Source: Lunatibacter salilacus
Lineage (GTDB): Bacteria; Bacteroidota; Bacteroidia; Cytophagales; Cyclobacteriaceae
DNA length: 64,000 nucleotides
Assembly (NCBI RefSeq): GCF_009797935.1
Contig: NZ_VOLC01000027.1
Location: 19,950 to 83,949, forward strand
Reading direction: 5' to 3'
In this document: positions 51,647 through 60,942 of the stretch, in pieces
Layout of the letters: the number at the start of each line of letters is the position of its first letter
How positions within the stretch are numbered: position 1 is the stretch's first letter
The notes under the pieces: model-generated
What the model was told of the DNA's origin: nothing
Database searches by the model: none
The model's input: only the letters and a program-made list of their open reading frames with translations
Position numbers and translations under genes: made by a program

Positions 51647-52405
51647 CTAATTATCCGATATCTCTGAGTAAGCGAGTTGTACTTTTGATTCAGTCTCTAT
51701 GCCTGGAGGTATGTCATTTTTGGGGATAAAATTCAGAATTCGCTGAAATTGTGCCTGATAGTTTTCCTTTACAAGGGTATAATAGTAGGCTCCTTTTTTT
51801 GATTTAGTTTTATCCTTTTCCACTTCTTTCTTTATAATACCGGTAGATAGGACTTTTCTTGAAAAATTACGCTTGTCAATGGTTATTCCATACAGGCCTT
51901 CATAAAGGATCTGAAGTTGGGGTAAGGTGAATTTTTCAGGCAAAAGTTCAAAAAGGATGGGATGGAGGGCCGCTTTGTATCTTAGGTGCTTGAGCGATAG
52001 CTCTATCATCTGTGGATGGTCAAATATAAGTTCGGGCAGGTCGTCCATCATAAACCATTTCGGTTTGAAATGATTGGAAATCTGTTTTTCGTATTTTTTG
52101 ATGTCTATTAGTGCGACATAGGTAACCCCGATTACTCTTTCAGCCGGATCGCGGGAAGGACAGCCAAAGGCTTGCAGCTGTTCCATATAGACATTTTTCA
52201 GTCCTGTTAGTTCGTGCAGAACTCGTTGGGCTGCTTCATCCAAGGATTCCTCGGGTTGTAGGAAGCCCCCCATTAGACTCCATTTGTTTTTCTCGGGTTC
52301 GAAACCCCGTTGAATCAGGAGTAATTTGTAATTTTCTCCATCAAACCCAAACACAACACAATCAATCGAAACCAGGATTCTGGATTGATTTGAGTACTTC
52401 ATCAT
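51647..52405 (-). CDS. araR: Nudix-type arabinose regulator AraR
   Basis: 252 residues with an N-terminal Nudix fold whose Nudix box is degenerate: GGFLQPEESLDEAAQRVLHE lacks the REUxEE catalytic acids (RVLHELTG), so it should not hydrolyse. A C-terminal winged-helix part (SRKVLSTGIIKKEVEKDKTK) serves DNA binding. This is the known AraR of Bacteroidota that senses arabinose. It sits divergent from araD and upstream of araA, 252 bases from araD. Confidence 0.85.
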   Translation of the reverse strand: MMKYSNQSRILVSIDCVVFGFDGENYKLLLIQRGFEPEKNKWSLMGGFLQPEESLDEAAQRVLHELTGLKNVYMEQLQAFGCPSRDPAERVIGVTYVALIDIKKYEKQISNHFKPKWFMMDDLPELIFDHPQMIELSLKHLRYKAALHPILFELLPEKFTLPQLQILYEGLYGITIDKRNFSRKVLSTGIIKKEVEKDKTKSKKGAYYYTLVKENYQAQFQRILNFIPKNDIPPGIETESKVQLAYSEISDN

Positions 52406-52556
52406 ATTTTTTTGCTTTTTTACGTAAATTTGTTTGCCTCGATTCGATAGATATTCAAAACCTGTTTGTTTTCTCCTTTAATTTCAACGCACCAAATTTA
52501 TAATATATAGGCAAATAAGCAAGGTGAAAGTTAGTTTTCTGTCAAATAGTTGAATG

Positions 52557-52585
52557 TTGTATCATAATTTGGGTAGATTGTATCA
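52557..52585. promoter_or_regulatory. Repeated TTGTATCA, possible regulator site
   Basis: TTGTATCA occurs at 52557-52564 and 52578-52585, 21 bases apart (two helical turns), between the divergent araR and araD genes, 70-100 bases before araD. Whether AraR binds here is inference. Confidence 0.3.
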
Positions 52586-52657
52586 GTAAGGGATTTACAG
52601 ACCTTTTCTCTAAAATAGTAATAGATAGTCGTAATATAGCCGTATAAATTAATAAGC

Positions 52658-53356
52658 ATGAGAAATTTTGAACACCTGCAAAGTGCTTGCTACGAAGCAA
52701 ATATGCAGCTGCCCGCTTTGGGCTTGGTGGTTTACACCTTTGGAAATGTCAGTGTTGTGGACAGGGAACTGGAGCTTTTCGCTATCAAACCCAGTGGGGT
52801 ACCCTATGAAAGCCTGAGGGCTGAAGATATTGTAGTGGTGGATTTTGACAACAACGTGGTCTCCGGACAGATGCGCCCTTCCTCTGACACCAAGACCCAT
52901 GCTTTCCTATATAAACATTGGACCCACATTGGTGGGATTTGTCATACCCATAGTACCTATGCAGTAAGTTGGGCGCAGGCCCAGAGGGATATCCCTAATT
53001 TTGGTACTACCCATGCCGATCACCTGACGCCGGATATCCCTTGCGCTCCCCCGATGTCGGATGAGCTGATTCAGGGAGATTACGAATATAATACCGGCCA
53101 ACAGATATTGGACTGTTTTGAAGAAAAAGGACTTTCATACCGGGAGGTAGAAATGGTCTTGCTGGGAAACCACGGCCCGTTTACCTGGGGTAAGGATGCT
53201 GCGAAAGCTGTTTACAACAGCAAAGTATTGGAAGAGATTGCACGGATGGCCTATTTGACACTTCAAATTAATCCTCAGGCCGCCCGATTAAAACCTGCAT
53301 TGATACAAAAACACTATGAACGTAAGCATGGAAAGGATGCTTATTATGGGCAATGA
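52658..53356 (+). CDS. araD: L-ribulose-5-phosphate 4-epimerase
   Basis: 232 residues of the class II aldolase fold (E. coli AraD has 231). It has the zinc histidines in GGICHTHSTYAVSWAQAQRD (HTH) and GNHGPFTWG, and the GTTHADH segment. It converts L-ribulose 5-phosphate to D-xylulose 5-phosphate. It is divergent from araR-araA. A kinase (araB) is not seen in the window, so the set is incomplete here. Confidence 0.95.
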   Translation: MRNFEHLQSACYEANMQLPALGLVVYTFGNVSVVDRELELFAIKPSGVPYESLRAEDIVVVDFDNNVVSGQMRPSSDTKTHAFLYKHWTHIGGICHTHSTYAVSWAQAQRDIPNFGTTHADHLTPDIPCAPPMSDELIQGDYEYNTGQQILDCFEEKGLSYREVEMVLLGNHGPFTWGKDAAKAVYNSKVLEEIARMAYLTLQINPQAARLKPALIQKHYERKHGKDAYYGQ

Positions 53357-53524
53357 CATAGTATAACGCCCAAAATTCAATCAACAAAGAAGTATTCTCT
53401 TGACGCGTATTTTTCTCCATTGGCTTTTTGGGCTTGGGTATTATTGCAAATCTTGGGTGGAAAATTTAAAGATTGAATTTGGAAGAAAAAGGCTTACATT
53501 CGGAATATTTTCTATGGATCGCCA

Positions 53525-54070
53525 ATGTTAAGAAGCCAAAAATGGATCATACTGGGGACAGTTTTGGTTTTCATGAATTTGCCAAGTGTAAGCCTGGCCC
53601 AACAATCCCATATTGACATTGGCCTTCGGAGCCAGAAATCATTGGGGCTATACTTGGAAAATGGATTTGTATCTCAAATCTCATTTGATCGCCTAGCCGA
53701 TAACAGGCTCTTTCTCGGGATTGGATTTGTCAGCAGCCGATTGGGTTCTGCTTTGGGTTCAAATGCAATAAAACAGGATAATTATCAAATTTGGTTGTCT
53801 TATTATTTTAAAAATCGCAGGAAAATTAGGCCTTTTGTCAGTTTGAACAGTGGGTATTTTGCGGCAGATTATGAAGCGGAAATTTTCGATGTGCTGGATA
53901 GAAGTTCCATGTTGCTTTCTGCAAGTTCGGGTCTGGAGTGGACTACTCCGGTCCAATTAAAAGTAAATATGGCCTTAGGTTACAATATAATCTCTGGCAA
54001 CGGCCTAAACGGGCCGGGAACTCTATATCCTTTATTTGCCCAGTTAAACTTTTTCTACCCATTGAAATGA
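53525..54070 (+). CDS. Outer-membrane beta-barrel-like hypothetical protein
   Basis: 181 residues with a signal peptide (to about residue 25, SVSLAQQ) and short amphipathic strands (HIDIGLRSQKSLGLYLENGF, FLGIGFVSSRLG, YQIWLSYYFKNRRKIRPFVS, LKVNMALGYNII) ending with FFYPLK. No family recognised. It overlaps the next gene by 4 bases (ATGA), so the pair is probably translationally coupled. Confidence 0.6.
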   Translation: MLRSQKWIILGTVLVFMNLPSVSLAQQSHIDIGLRSQKSLGLYLENGFVSQISFDRLADNRLFLGIGFVSSRLGSALGSNAIKQDNYQIWLSYYFKNRRKIRPFVSLNSGYFAADYEAEIFDVLDRSSMLLSASSGLEWTTPVQLKVNMALGYNIISGNGLNGPGTLYPLFAQLNFFYPLK

Positions 54071-55092
54071 AAAACTTCACCAGCCCTCCCTTTTTCCTTT
54101 TAAGGATCTATTCAGCATTTCAACCAAAAGTGAAAAGCCTATCGGCCAATATGATCCAGAGCATTTGTATTTGTCTGTTGGTTTGCGTTAACCTTATGCT
54201 GGGATCTTGTGATGTTAATCCAGAAATCAGCGATGACTTTCTGGATGGGAAAATCATTTTTGATCCTTCTCTTTTATCTCCTGAGAACTATTTAGTCTCT
54301 CAGGGTAATCCCAACCCCACAGCGGAACAGGCTTCCCGACCTGTTTTTATTGTATGTCATGGTTTTAGTGCCTCTACTTTTGAATGGCAGGAATTTGTCG
54401 ATTGGTCGGGAAATACGGAGGATTATTACGTTTCCCGAGTGCTTTTGGGAGGACATGGCCGTACCTATGAGGAGTTTAAATCTGCCAGCTGGAAAGATTG
54501 GCAACAAGCCATATTTGATGAGTATGAGGCGTTATTAGAAGCAGGCTACAGCAATCTTCACCTGGTAGGATCATCAACCAGTGGTGCTTTGATTTTAGAA
54601 GCTATTGGCTCTGGCTATTTTAATGGAAAAACAACTCCGAATAGCATTCTTTTGGTGGATCCGATCGTTGTCCCTTCGGATAAGATGCTTCCATTGATTG
54701 GAGTCCTTGGTCCCCTGATTGGTTACACCGAAGCGGAAAATACACAGGGTGAAATAACCTATTGGTACAACTACCGGCCGTATGAAACACTGAGGGAGCT
54801 GCAGTCGGTTATCAAAAAAGTCCGGAAAGACCTACAGCATGGTTTTGGACTTCCATTGCGGAGTTTTATGAAAGTATATAAATCCACCCATGACGCTAGT
54901 GCAGATCCTGCCAGCGCAGTACTTATCTATAAAGGAATAACCACTGTCAATCAAGTTGAAATTGAGATGATTGACTCAAAGCTCCACGTTTTTACACGGT
55001 TGCAATTCCGGGAAGAACCGATTAGTGATAAAGACAGACAGCTTCAACAACAAACATTTGAGGATATGATTCGAATTGCCATGTCCAGATAG
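54067..55092 (+). CDS. Alpha/beta hydrolase lipoprotein
   Basis: About 341 residues from ATG 54067, which overlaps the previous stop by 4 bases. The longer frame from 53938 would put 43 residues from another gene in front. Lipobox at VNLMLGSCDVN after a hydrophobic MIQSICICLLVCVNLML run; a second possible start at 54150 is exactly that Met. Hydrolase core: HGFSASTFEWQEF, nucleophile LVGSSTSGALIL (Ser in GSSTSG), DPIVVPSDKML and a late His in SKLHVFTRLQ. Carboxylesterase-type, likely periplasmic or surface-anchored. Confidence 0.75.
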   Translation: MKNFTSPPFFLLRIYSAFQPKVKSLSANMIQSICICLLVCVNLMLGSCDVNPEISDDFLDGKIIFDPSLLSPENYLVSQGNPNPTAEQASRPVFIVCHGFSASTFEWQEFVDWSGNTEDYYVSRVLLGGHGRTYEEFKSASWKDWQQAIFDEYEALLEAGYSNLHLVGSSTSGALILEAIGSGYFNGKTTPNSILLVDPIVVPSDKMLPLIGVLGPLIGYTEAENTQGEITYWYNYRPYETLRELQSVIKKVRKDLQHGFGLPLRSFMKVYKSTHDASADPASAVLIYKGITTVNQVEIEMIDSKLHVFTRLQFREEPISDKDRQLQQQTFEDMIRIAMSR

Positions 55093-55519
55093 ATAAATGT
55101 AGAATTTAGGATGAGTTACCAGCTTTAATTAGAGTTTCAATGATTATAAATCAATTCTTTTAGAAAAATCATATAGTTAATATAGGCTAATTATATGATT
55201 GAAATATCATGTAATCTAAATTTCTATTTCTTTTTTGAAAATATATCAATTTCTATTTTTTTTAAAGTTTATTTTTTTTTAACATTAACCCGCCAATAGA
55301 AGAACTTAACTGAAGTTTATAATTTTCTCTCATCATCCGGGGAATACTTTTATATGGTTGTGCAATCGATTGCGCAAATAATAATTCTATTTTATGTTTA
55401 ATTTAATTAAAAGTTATTCTTAATTAAGAAAAGCCTATGGAAAAACAAGGTGGGATATTCCTTATGATTAGTATCCAATTAATACCCAAAATCAATCATT
55501 TATTCAAAACCCAAAATTA
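55093..55519. other. Intergenic regulatory region before the second SusC
   Basis: AT-rich, no gene. It holds the LacI-type palindrome at 55358-55377; the remainder lacks visible structure. Confidence 0.5.
55358..55377. promoter_or_regulatory. LacI-family operator-like palindrome
   Basis: TTGTGCAATCGATTGCGCAA is a 20-bp palindrome with one mismatched pair and the central ATCGAT typical of LacI-type operators (TGCAATCGATTGCA). It sits 142 bases before susC. No lacI gene is in the window. Confidence 0.65.
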
Positions 55520-58500
55520 ATGAAAAGAAAATTACTTAATTGCTGGAAAATGAAATGGATGGCATCATCCACGGCAATCCTGTTCTTCCTGTTAGGCGGC
55601 CCAATTTTGGCTCAGCATGGCAGTTTAGACGGAATCTTGGCAAACTTGGAGAAAAGCAGGACGACAACTGTTTCTTCAAAATCCTTGGAACGAGCTGAAT
55701 CGAACAAACCGATTGATGTAACAGTCACTGGCACAGTGACCGATCAGAATGGGGATCCTATTCCCGGCGCAACTGTTTCAGTACCTGGTACGTCCATAGG
55801 TACTGCCACTGACATGGATGGGAAATACAGCATTACCGTCCCGGAAAACTCATCCTTGGTGTTTTCATTTATAGGGTTTGAAAATCAGACCATTGCGATA
55901 GATAATCGATCCACCATTGATGTTACACTGGTAGAAAGTGCACAAGCCCTGGACGAGGTGATTGTGATAGGGTACGGTACCCAAAAGAAAAAGGATATGA
56001 CCGGAGCCATCGTCAATGTGAAAGCTGAGGAGGTCATGAAATATAAGCCCACCAGTGTTTCTGAAATACTTCGATCTACCGTTCCCGGACTAAGCGTCGG
56101 GTATGCTACAAATGCGCGGAATGTCCCTGATTTTGACGTAAGGGGGGATAATTCCATGAAAGCCGACCTAGATCCCGATGTAAATGAGGAAAGAGAAGCA
56201 AATAGACCTTTGATAGTTTTGGATGGCGTGATTTTCAGAGGTGATTTAGCTGAGATTAACCCCAATTCAATAGAAAGTGTGGATGTGTTGAAAGATGCAA
56301 GTGCAGCAGCGGTTTATGGATCGCAAGCAACGAACGGTGTCGTTATTTTTACCACCAAAAAGGGATCTTTTGGTAAACCACAAATTACCTTTAGCAATAG
56401 GACAGGCCTTATTACCGGTGCCAGGAGACAGGAAACTTATAAGGGCGGGGACGAAGTATTGAATTGGTTGACGGACATGAACGAATCCATCACCAATACA
56501 ATTACAGAGCCTTGGACAAGGTTTCGCGATTATAACAGCATAGATCCCCAGTATCAAAGTGCTTGGCTAGCGGCAAACGGAATTCCCGGCGAGACCAATC
56601 CGGATGTAATTAATTTGGCAAGGGTCAACAATTTTAATTTCTGGGATAATGAACTGGAGAATTACCGCAATGGCATTACTCATGACTGGCAGGACTTTTT
56701 ATTCCATACCGGTGTAAGGCAGGATTACGACGTGAGTATCTCCGGCCGAACTGAAAGGGTATCCTATTATTATGCCTTGGGATATAGTGATCGGGAGTCA
56801 GTAATCAGAGATGACAAATTTAAAACCATCACTTCGAGGTTAAACTTGGATGTAAACTTGGCCGAGTTTTTCTCCATTGGGGCAAACGCCCAGTTTACCT
56901 TTCAAGATGAAGGTCCTATGTCTATACCTAATGGTGGTTACAGGTCTTTTTCCCCTTATGACCAACCTTGGCGGAATAATATGCCACGGACTAGGGAAAA
57001 CCTTAACGATCAGCCTGCTGGATCGAACTTAACTAATCCCTACCAAAATCCAAGCTGGAATACCCGAAGTCATACCCGATTCATGATTAATCCTACCTTG
57101 TATGCGATGGTTACACTTCCGTTGGGGATTAGTCTGCGAACGGACTATACTCCCAGATTTGATGTGAGAAAACGATTTGATCTCAATGAAAGAGGAAATC
57201 CCCAGCGAGCGGTGGATATTGCGGAGCGAAGGTACAATGACTCGTTTTCCTGGCAGTCAAATACGATTCTAAATTGGGATAAAGATTTCGGGATACATCG
57301 GTTAAGTTTTACAGGCTTGTACAATACTGAACGGAATCAAAGTTGGGAGACTCGGGCGATGAACAATACTTTCTCTCCTACTGCGGGACTTGGATACCAT
57401 GCGATGCAATTGGGGTTAAACCCAACCATGAGTTCCTATGATGAGGTGAATTCTAGAACTGGAGTTATGGGAAGAGTCAATTATGCCTATGATGATCGTT
57501 TCAACTTTTCCGCTTCTATCCGCAGGGATGGATTCTCTAGATTTGGTATAAACACTCTCTATGGAAATTTCCCATCCCTATCCGCAGCTTGGACGCTGAC
57601 TAACGAAGAATTCATGCCCAAGGGGAAGGCGTTGAGTTATTTAAAAACGAGAGTGAGTTATGGAATAAACGGTAACAGTAGTGGGTTGGAAGATTATAAC
57701 GCCTATGCAAGGCTAAGTAATGGAGTCTATTTGAATTATGATGGGGGTTATGTCGCTACTCCCTATACGGAAATTAACAGAATTGCGAATCTCCTACTTT
57801 CTTGGGAACGAACGGCCTCTGTAAATGTAGGTATAGACTACGGATTTTTCAATGACCGCCTTACCGGTTCGTTGGACGTCTACAAGTCCGAAACTAGAGA
57901 TTTGTTGTTGGATCAGAAATTACCCGACCTTACTGGATTTGGCTCTGTAAAAACCAACGTTGGTAATCTGGAAAACAAAGGTTTTGATTTGGGAATAAAT
58001 TCGATTAATATATCCAACAGCAATTTTACTTGGAGAAGTACCTTTAATGTCACGTATAGAATGAACAAAATCACCACGTTGGGCAATAAGGCCATCCCTA
58101 TTACAGATGCGGAAGGCAATACAGTCGTAAGAGAGCCGGATGACCTTCAAAATGGTTGGTTTATCGGGAAAAACAAAGACGTGATCTGGGATTGGGATTT
58201 AAATGGGATTTATCAACTTGGAGAAGAGGATGAGGCCGCCCAATACGGCTTGTTTCCTGGAGATTTTAGATTTGTGGACCAAAACGGCGATGGAAGAATC
58301 GATTTGGACGATCGGGTATTCCTCGGTTTAAGCGATAATCCTTGGTACATGACCTTACGAAATGACTTTGAATGGAAAGGGTTTGATTTTGGACTGGTGT
58401 TTCTTGCCAAACTGGGCTATTTAGGCGGTACTCGAGAACCTTTTAACAACAACCAAGAATACATCAAAAACCACAACTGGTATAAAATCCCCTATTGGAC

Positions 58501-58780
58501 TCCTCTTAACGGAGAAAATAACTTTGCGCGGATTAATTCAATCAATTTAGGGGGTGGTCAGACCTGGATCAACAGGTCTTATTTGAGGCTTCAAAACGTG
58601 TCTGTAGGTTACAGTTTGCCACCGAATCTCACGGAGAAAATTAAATCCAACAGGGTAAGGCTTGCTGTAAATATTGAAAATGCCGCTGTATTTACTGGCT
58701 GGATTAGAGAGCTCGGGGATCCCGAGTCTGCGAGAGAAATGCCTAGGACCTATTCATTTAGCTTGGACGTTAGTTTCTAA
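55520..58780 (+). CDS. SusC/RagA-family TonB-dependent receptor (second locus)
   Basis: 1086 residues. Signal peptide ending ILAQHG (about residue 32), CarboxypepD_reg-like domain (TVTGTVTDQNGDPIPGATVS, about 69-88), TonB plug (GYGTQKKKDMTGAIVNVKAE, about 150-170; SVDVLKDASAAAVYGSQATN near 252-275) and beta-barrel to the final FSLDVSF. With the SusD below it imports oligosaccharide or another large ligand. The LacI-like operator upstream suggests sugar control. No glycoside hydrolase is seen in this window, so the substrate cannot be read here. Confidence 0.95.
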   Translation: MKRKLLNCWKMKWMASSTAILFFLLGGPILAQHGSLDGILANLEKSRTTTVSSKSLERAESNKPIDVTVTGTVTDQNGDPIPGATVSVPGTSIGTATDMDGKYSITVPENSSLVFSFIGFENQTIAIDNRSTIDVTLVESAQALDEVIVIGYGTQKKKDMTGAIVNVKAEEVMKYKPTSVSEILRSTVPGLSVGYATNARNVPDFDVRGDNSMKADLDPDVNEEREANRPLIVLDGVIFRGDLAEINPNSIESVDVLKDASAAAVYGSQATNGVVIFTTKKGSFGKPQITFSNRTGLITGARRQETYKGGDEVLNWLTDMNESITNTITEPWTRFRDYNSIDPQYQSAWLAANGIPGETNPDVINLARVNNFNFWDNELENYRNGITHDWQDFLFHTGVRQDYDVSISGRTERVSYYYALGYSDRESVIRDDKFKTITSRLNLDVNLAEFFSIGANAQFTFQDEGPMSIPNGGYRSFSPYDQPWRNNMPRTRENLNDQPAGSNLTNPYQNPSWNTRSHTRFMINPTLYAMVTLPLGISLRTDYTPRFDVRKRFDLNERGNPQRAVDIAERRYNDSFSWQSNTILNWDKDFGIHRLSFTGLYNTERNQSWETRAMNNTFSPTAGLGYHAMQLGLNPTMSSYDEVNSRTGVMGRVNYAYDDRFNFSASIRRDGFSRFGINTLYGNFPSLSAAWTLTNEEFMPKGKALSYLKTRVSYGINGNSSGLEDYNAYARLSNGVYLNYDGGYVATPYTEINRIANLLLSWERTASVNVGIDYGFFNDRLTGSLDVYKSETRDLLLDQKLPDLTGFGSVKTNVGNLENKGFDLGINSINISNSNFTWRSTFNVTYRMNKITTLGNKAIPITDAEGNTVVREPDDLQNGWFIGKNKDVIWDWDLNGIYQLGEEDEAAQYGLFPGDFRFVDQNGDGRIDLDDRVFLGLSDNPWYMTLRNDFEWKGFDFGLVFLAKLGYLGGTREPFNNNQEYIKNHNWYKIPYWTPLNGENNFARINSINLGGGQTWINRSYLRLQNVSVGYSLPPNLTEKIKSNRVRLAVNIENAAVFTGWIRELGDPESAREMPRTYSFSLDVSF

Positions 58781-58826
58781 TCTAAAGAAACCCGATTGTT
58801 GGAATTAATAATTTAACTGGAAAGAC

Positions 58827-60848
58827 ATGAAAAATATTAAAATATACAATAAAATAATCGCATCGCTCTTGCTGTTATTTTCGGTTTCGTGTACCGATGA
58901 TTTTCTTGATGAAAAGCCACTTTCTTTTCTAAGTCCTGAAAACACATTTCGTGACGGGGCAGGATTGCAAACGGCTCTCGATGCAGCGTTGAGAGGTGTT
59001 ATGACTCAGTGGAATGGGGATACCCGGGAATTGATGTTTAATCACAATATGAGTGATGCATCCGTTGTGGCTTCTACAGACAAACCGGACGCATTTGTGG
59101 ATTTGCGCACCTACGCCACGCCTACCAATGCAAGGAATAACGATGCAGGCAGAACCTTGTCCTTTTATGCTGACAACTACAATCACATTAAAAAGGCAAA
59201 TACAGTCATAGATTACATTGATCTTCCTGATTGGGAGAATGGGGTTAATAATTCGGAAAGAAACCATTTACTTGGTTCGGCTTATTTTGTTAGAGCTTTT
59301 TTCTATATGCAGTTAACCATGCAGTTTGGCAATGTTGCCTTTCCGCTCAATGTGGTAAAAGAAGCAAGAAGGGACTTTAAGGTTTTTCACATGCAAGGAA
59401 TCTGGGACCAAATGATTGTGGATCTGGAATATGCCGTACAGCATGTGAAACCAAAAGGCCAATTGCCTATAGGACAAGCCCCAAAAGATGCCGTAAGAAT
59501 GCTTTTGGCTAAATATTACATGCTGAACCAACGATTTGCGGAAGCAGAACAGCTCATGACGGATGTGATCAATGACGGTGAGTCGCGGTTGTTTACCGAT
59601 GCCATGATTCCTTCGGGAGTTACGGAAGTAGAAGTGGCAAATACCAATAATCCAAATACCGGAAACCCTCTACCTGGAAGGTCCGGCTTTGCCCCTGCAG
59701 ATGCAGTCAATTATCTTCACATGGACAAAGGTGCTCAAAAAACCAGCAATCCGGAGGGGATTTGGTTGGTTGTAAATGAACCGTTTGTTTTGGGAACGCA
59801 AGGACAGGCAGCAAGAATCAGGGCATGGGGGCCAAACTTCGTCAGCACTAACTTGGGCGTATGGGAACCCGGTACCACACGGATCGGCACAGATGTACAG
59901 GCAACCACCAACGACAATCGTGGTCGAATGATGAAAAAATGGGGTAGGAGTCAAGGTTTTGCCCGCCCGACAAATTATTCCCAATATGATATCTGGAATT
60001 ATAATGGCATGATTGACGAACAGGATTACCGGCATAAAGACCTCAACTGGTTTGAAATGGAGGATGTATTGTACGATAATCCATCCCTACAAGATGACGG
60101 AAGTCCTTTTTATCTCCAACCCCTTCAATTGTATGATGCAAATGGGAATTTAACCTGTCAAGATACCATCCGATGTTGGTTTGGATATCCGCGGTATAAA
60201 TTTTATTCTGTCAATCTGGAATCCCGTCCCGATAGGCAGGATTCCGGGAAAATGGACATGTATATTTTGCGAATGGGAGAAGTGTATTTGATTCGGGCGG
60301 AGGCCAGATTATGGCAGGAAAATTATGCCGGAGCAGCGGAGGATATTAATGCCATCCGGGAACGTGCAAATGCCATTTATATGTATACTGCTTCGGATGT
60401 ACAATCAGAGGGTATTGGAGCTGTTTTGGATGAAAGGACCCGTGAATTGTACGGTGAAGAATATAGACACGATGAATTGGTTCGGATATCCGTAATTTTT
60501 GCCAAAACTGGTAAAGCAGCTTATAACGGTAAGACATATACTCTCTCCGGAAACGATATTGAGAAGTCATTGTCCCCGAACAATTTCTACTATGACCGGA
60601 TGATGGAGAAAAACTCCTTTTTCAGGGATGAAGTGAGATGGGCTACTTATAATACAACGAGGTATACCATGGATCCTATGCATATTTTCTGGCCGGTTTA
60701 TCAGCCTTACTTAGTAGGAAATGTGGAGGCTACCTTAAACCAGACTACCGGATATGCCGGTGCCGGAAGCAATATCGAGCCACTTACCCACGTGGTACAG
60801 CCGGCGGGTGTCACCAATGAAGATCCCATGCGGGCCGTTGGTGAATAA
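58827..60848 (+). CDS. SusD/RagB-family lipoprotein (second locus)
   Basis: 673 residues with a lipoprotein signal (IIASLLLLFSVSCTDDFLDE, lipobox SVSC) and a SusD opening of FLDEKPLSFLSPENTFRDGA. The N-terminal tetratricopeptide helices (GSAYFVRAFFYMQLTMQFGN, AVRMLLAKYYMLNQRFAEAE) and C-terminal RagB/SusD part (GEVYLIRAEARLWQENYAGA, LDERTRELYGEEYRHDELVR) are clear. It is 47 bases after susC and ends before a strong terminator. Confidence 0.9.
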   Translation: MKNIKIYNKIIASLLLLFSVSCTDDFLDEKPLSFLSPENTFRDGAGLQTALDAALRGVMTQWNGDTRELMFNHNMSDASVVASTDKPDAFVDLRTYATPTNARNNDAGRTLSFYADNYNHIKKANTVIDYIDLPDWENGVNNSERNHLLGSAYFVRAFFYMQLTMQFGNVAFPLNVVKEARRDFKVFHMQGIWDQMIVDLEYAVQHVKPKGQLPIGQAPKDAVRMLLAKYYMLNQRFAEAEQLMTDVINDGESRLFTDAMIPSGVTEVEVANTNNPNTGNPLPGRSGFAPADAVNYLHMDKGAQKTSNPEGIWLVVNEPFVLGTQGQAARIRAWGPNFVSTNLGVWEPGTTRIGTDVQATTNDNRGRMMKKWGRSQGFARPTNYSQYDIWNYNGMIDEQDYRHKDLNWFEMEDVLYDNPSLQDDGSPFYLQPLQLYDANGNLTCQDTIRCWFGYPRYKFYSVNLESRPDRQDSGKMDMYILRMGEVYLIRAEARLWQENYAGAAEDINAIRERANAIYMYTASDVQSEGIGAVLDERTRELYGEEYRHDELVRISVIFAKTGKAAYNGKTYTLSGNDIEKSLSPNNFYYDRMMEKNSFFRDEVRWATYNTTRYTMDPMHIFWPVYQPYLVGNVEATLNQTTGYAGAGSNIEPLTHVVQPAGVTNEDPMRAVGE

Positions 60849-60862
60849 TATAACTCAATAAA

Positions 60863-60899
60863 AATCACCTGATGAACCCTCGTCAGGTGATTTTTTTTT
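60863..60899 (+). terminator. Rho-independent terminator after second SusD
   Basis: AATCACCTGA (60863-60872) pairs perfectly with TCAGGTGATT (60883-60892), followed by a run of seven T. It separates the susCD transcript from the oxidoreductase gene, or attenuates it. Confidence 0.85.
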
Positions 60900-60942
60900 A
60901 AATTAGGGGTAAAATTTAATTTTAACTCAAAATAAACATGTT

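Noticed and set aside
53938..54066. 43-residue extension of the alpha/beta hydrolase
   Set aside because: These codons overlap the preceding gene in another frame; ATG 54067 overlaps its stop by 4 bases, and a signal peptide follows.
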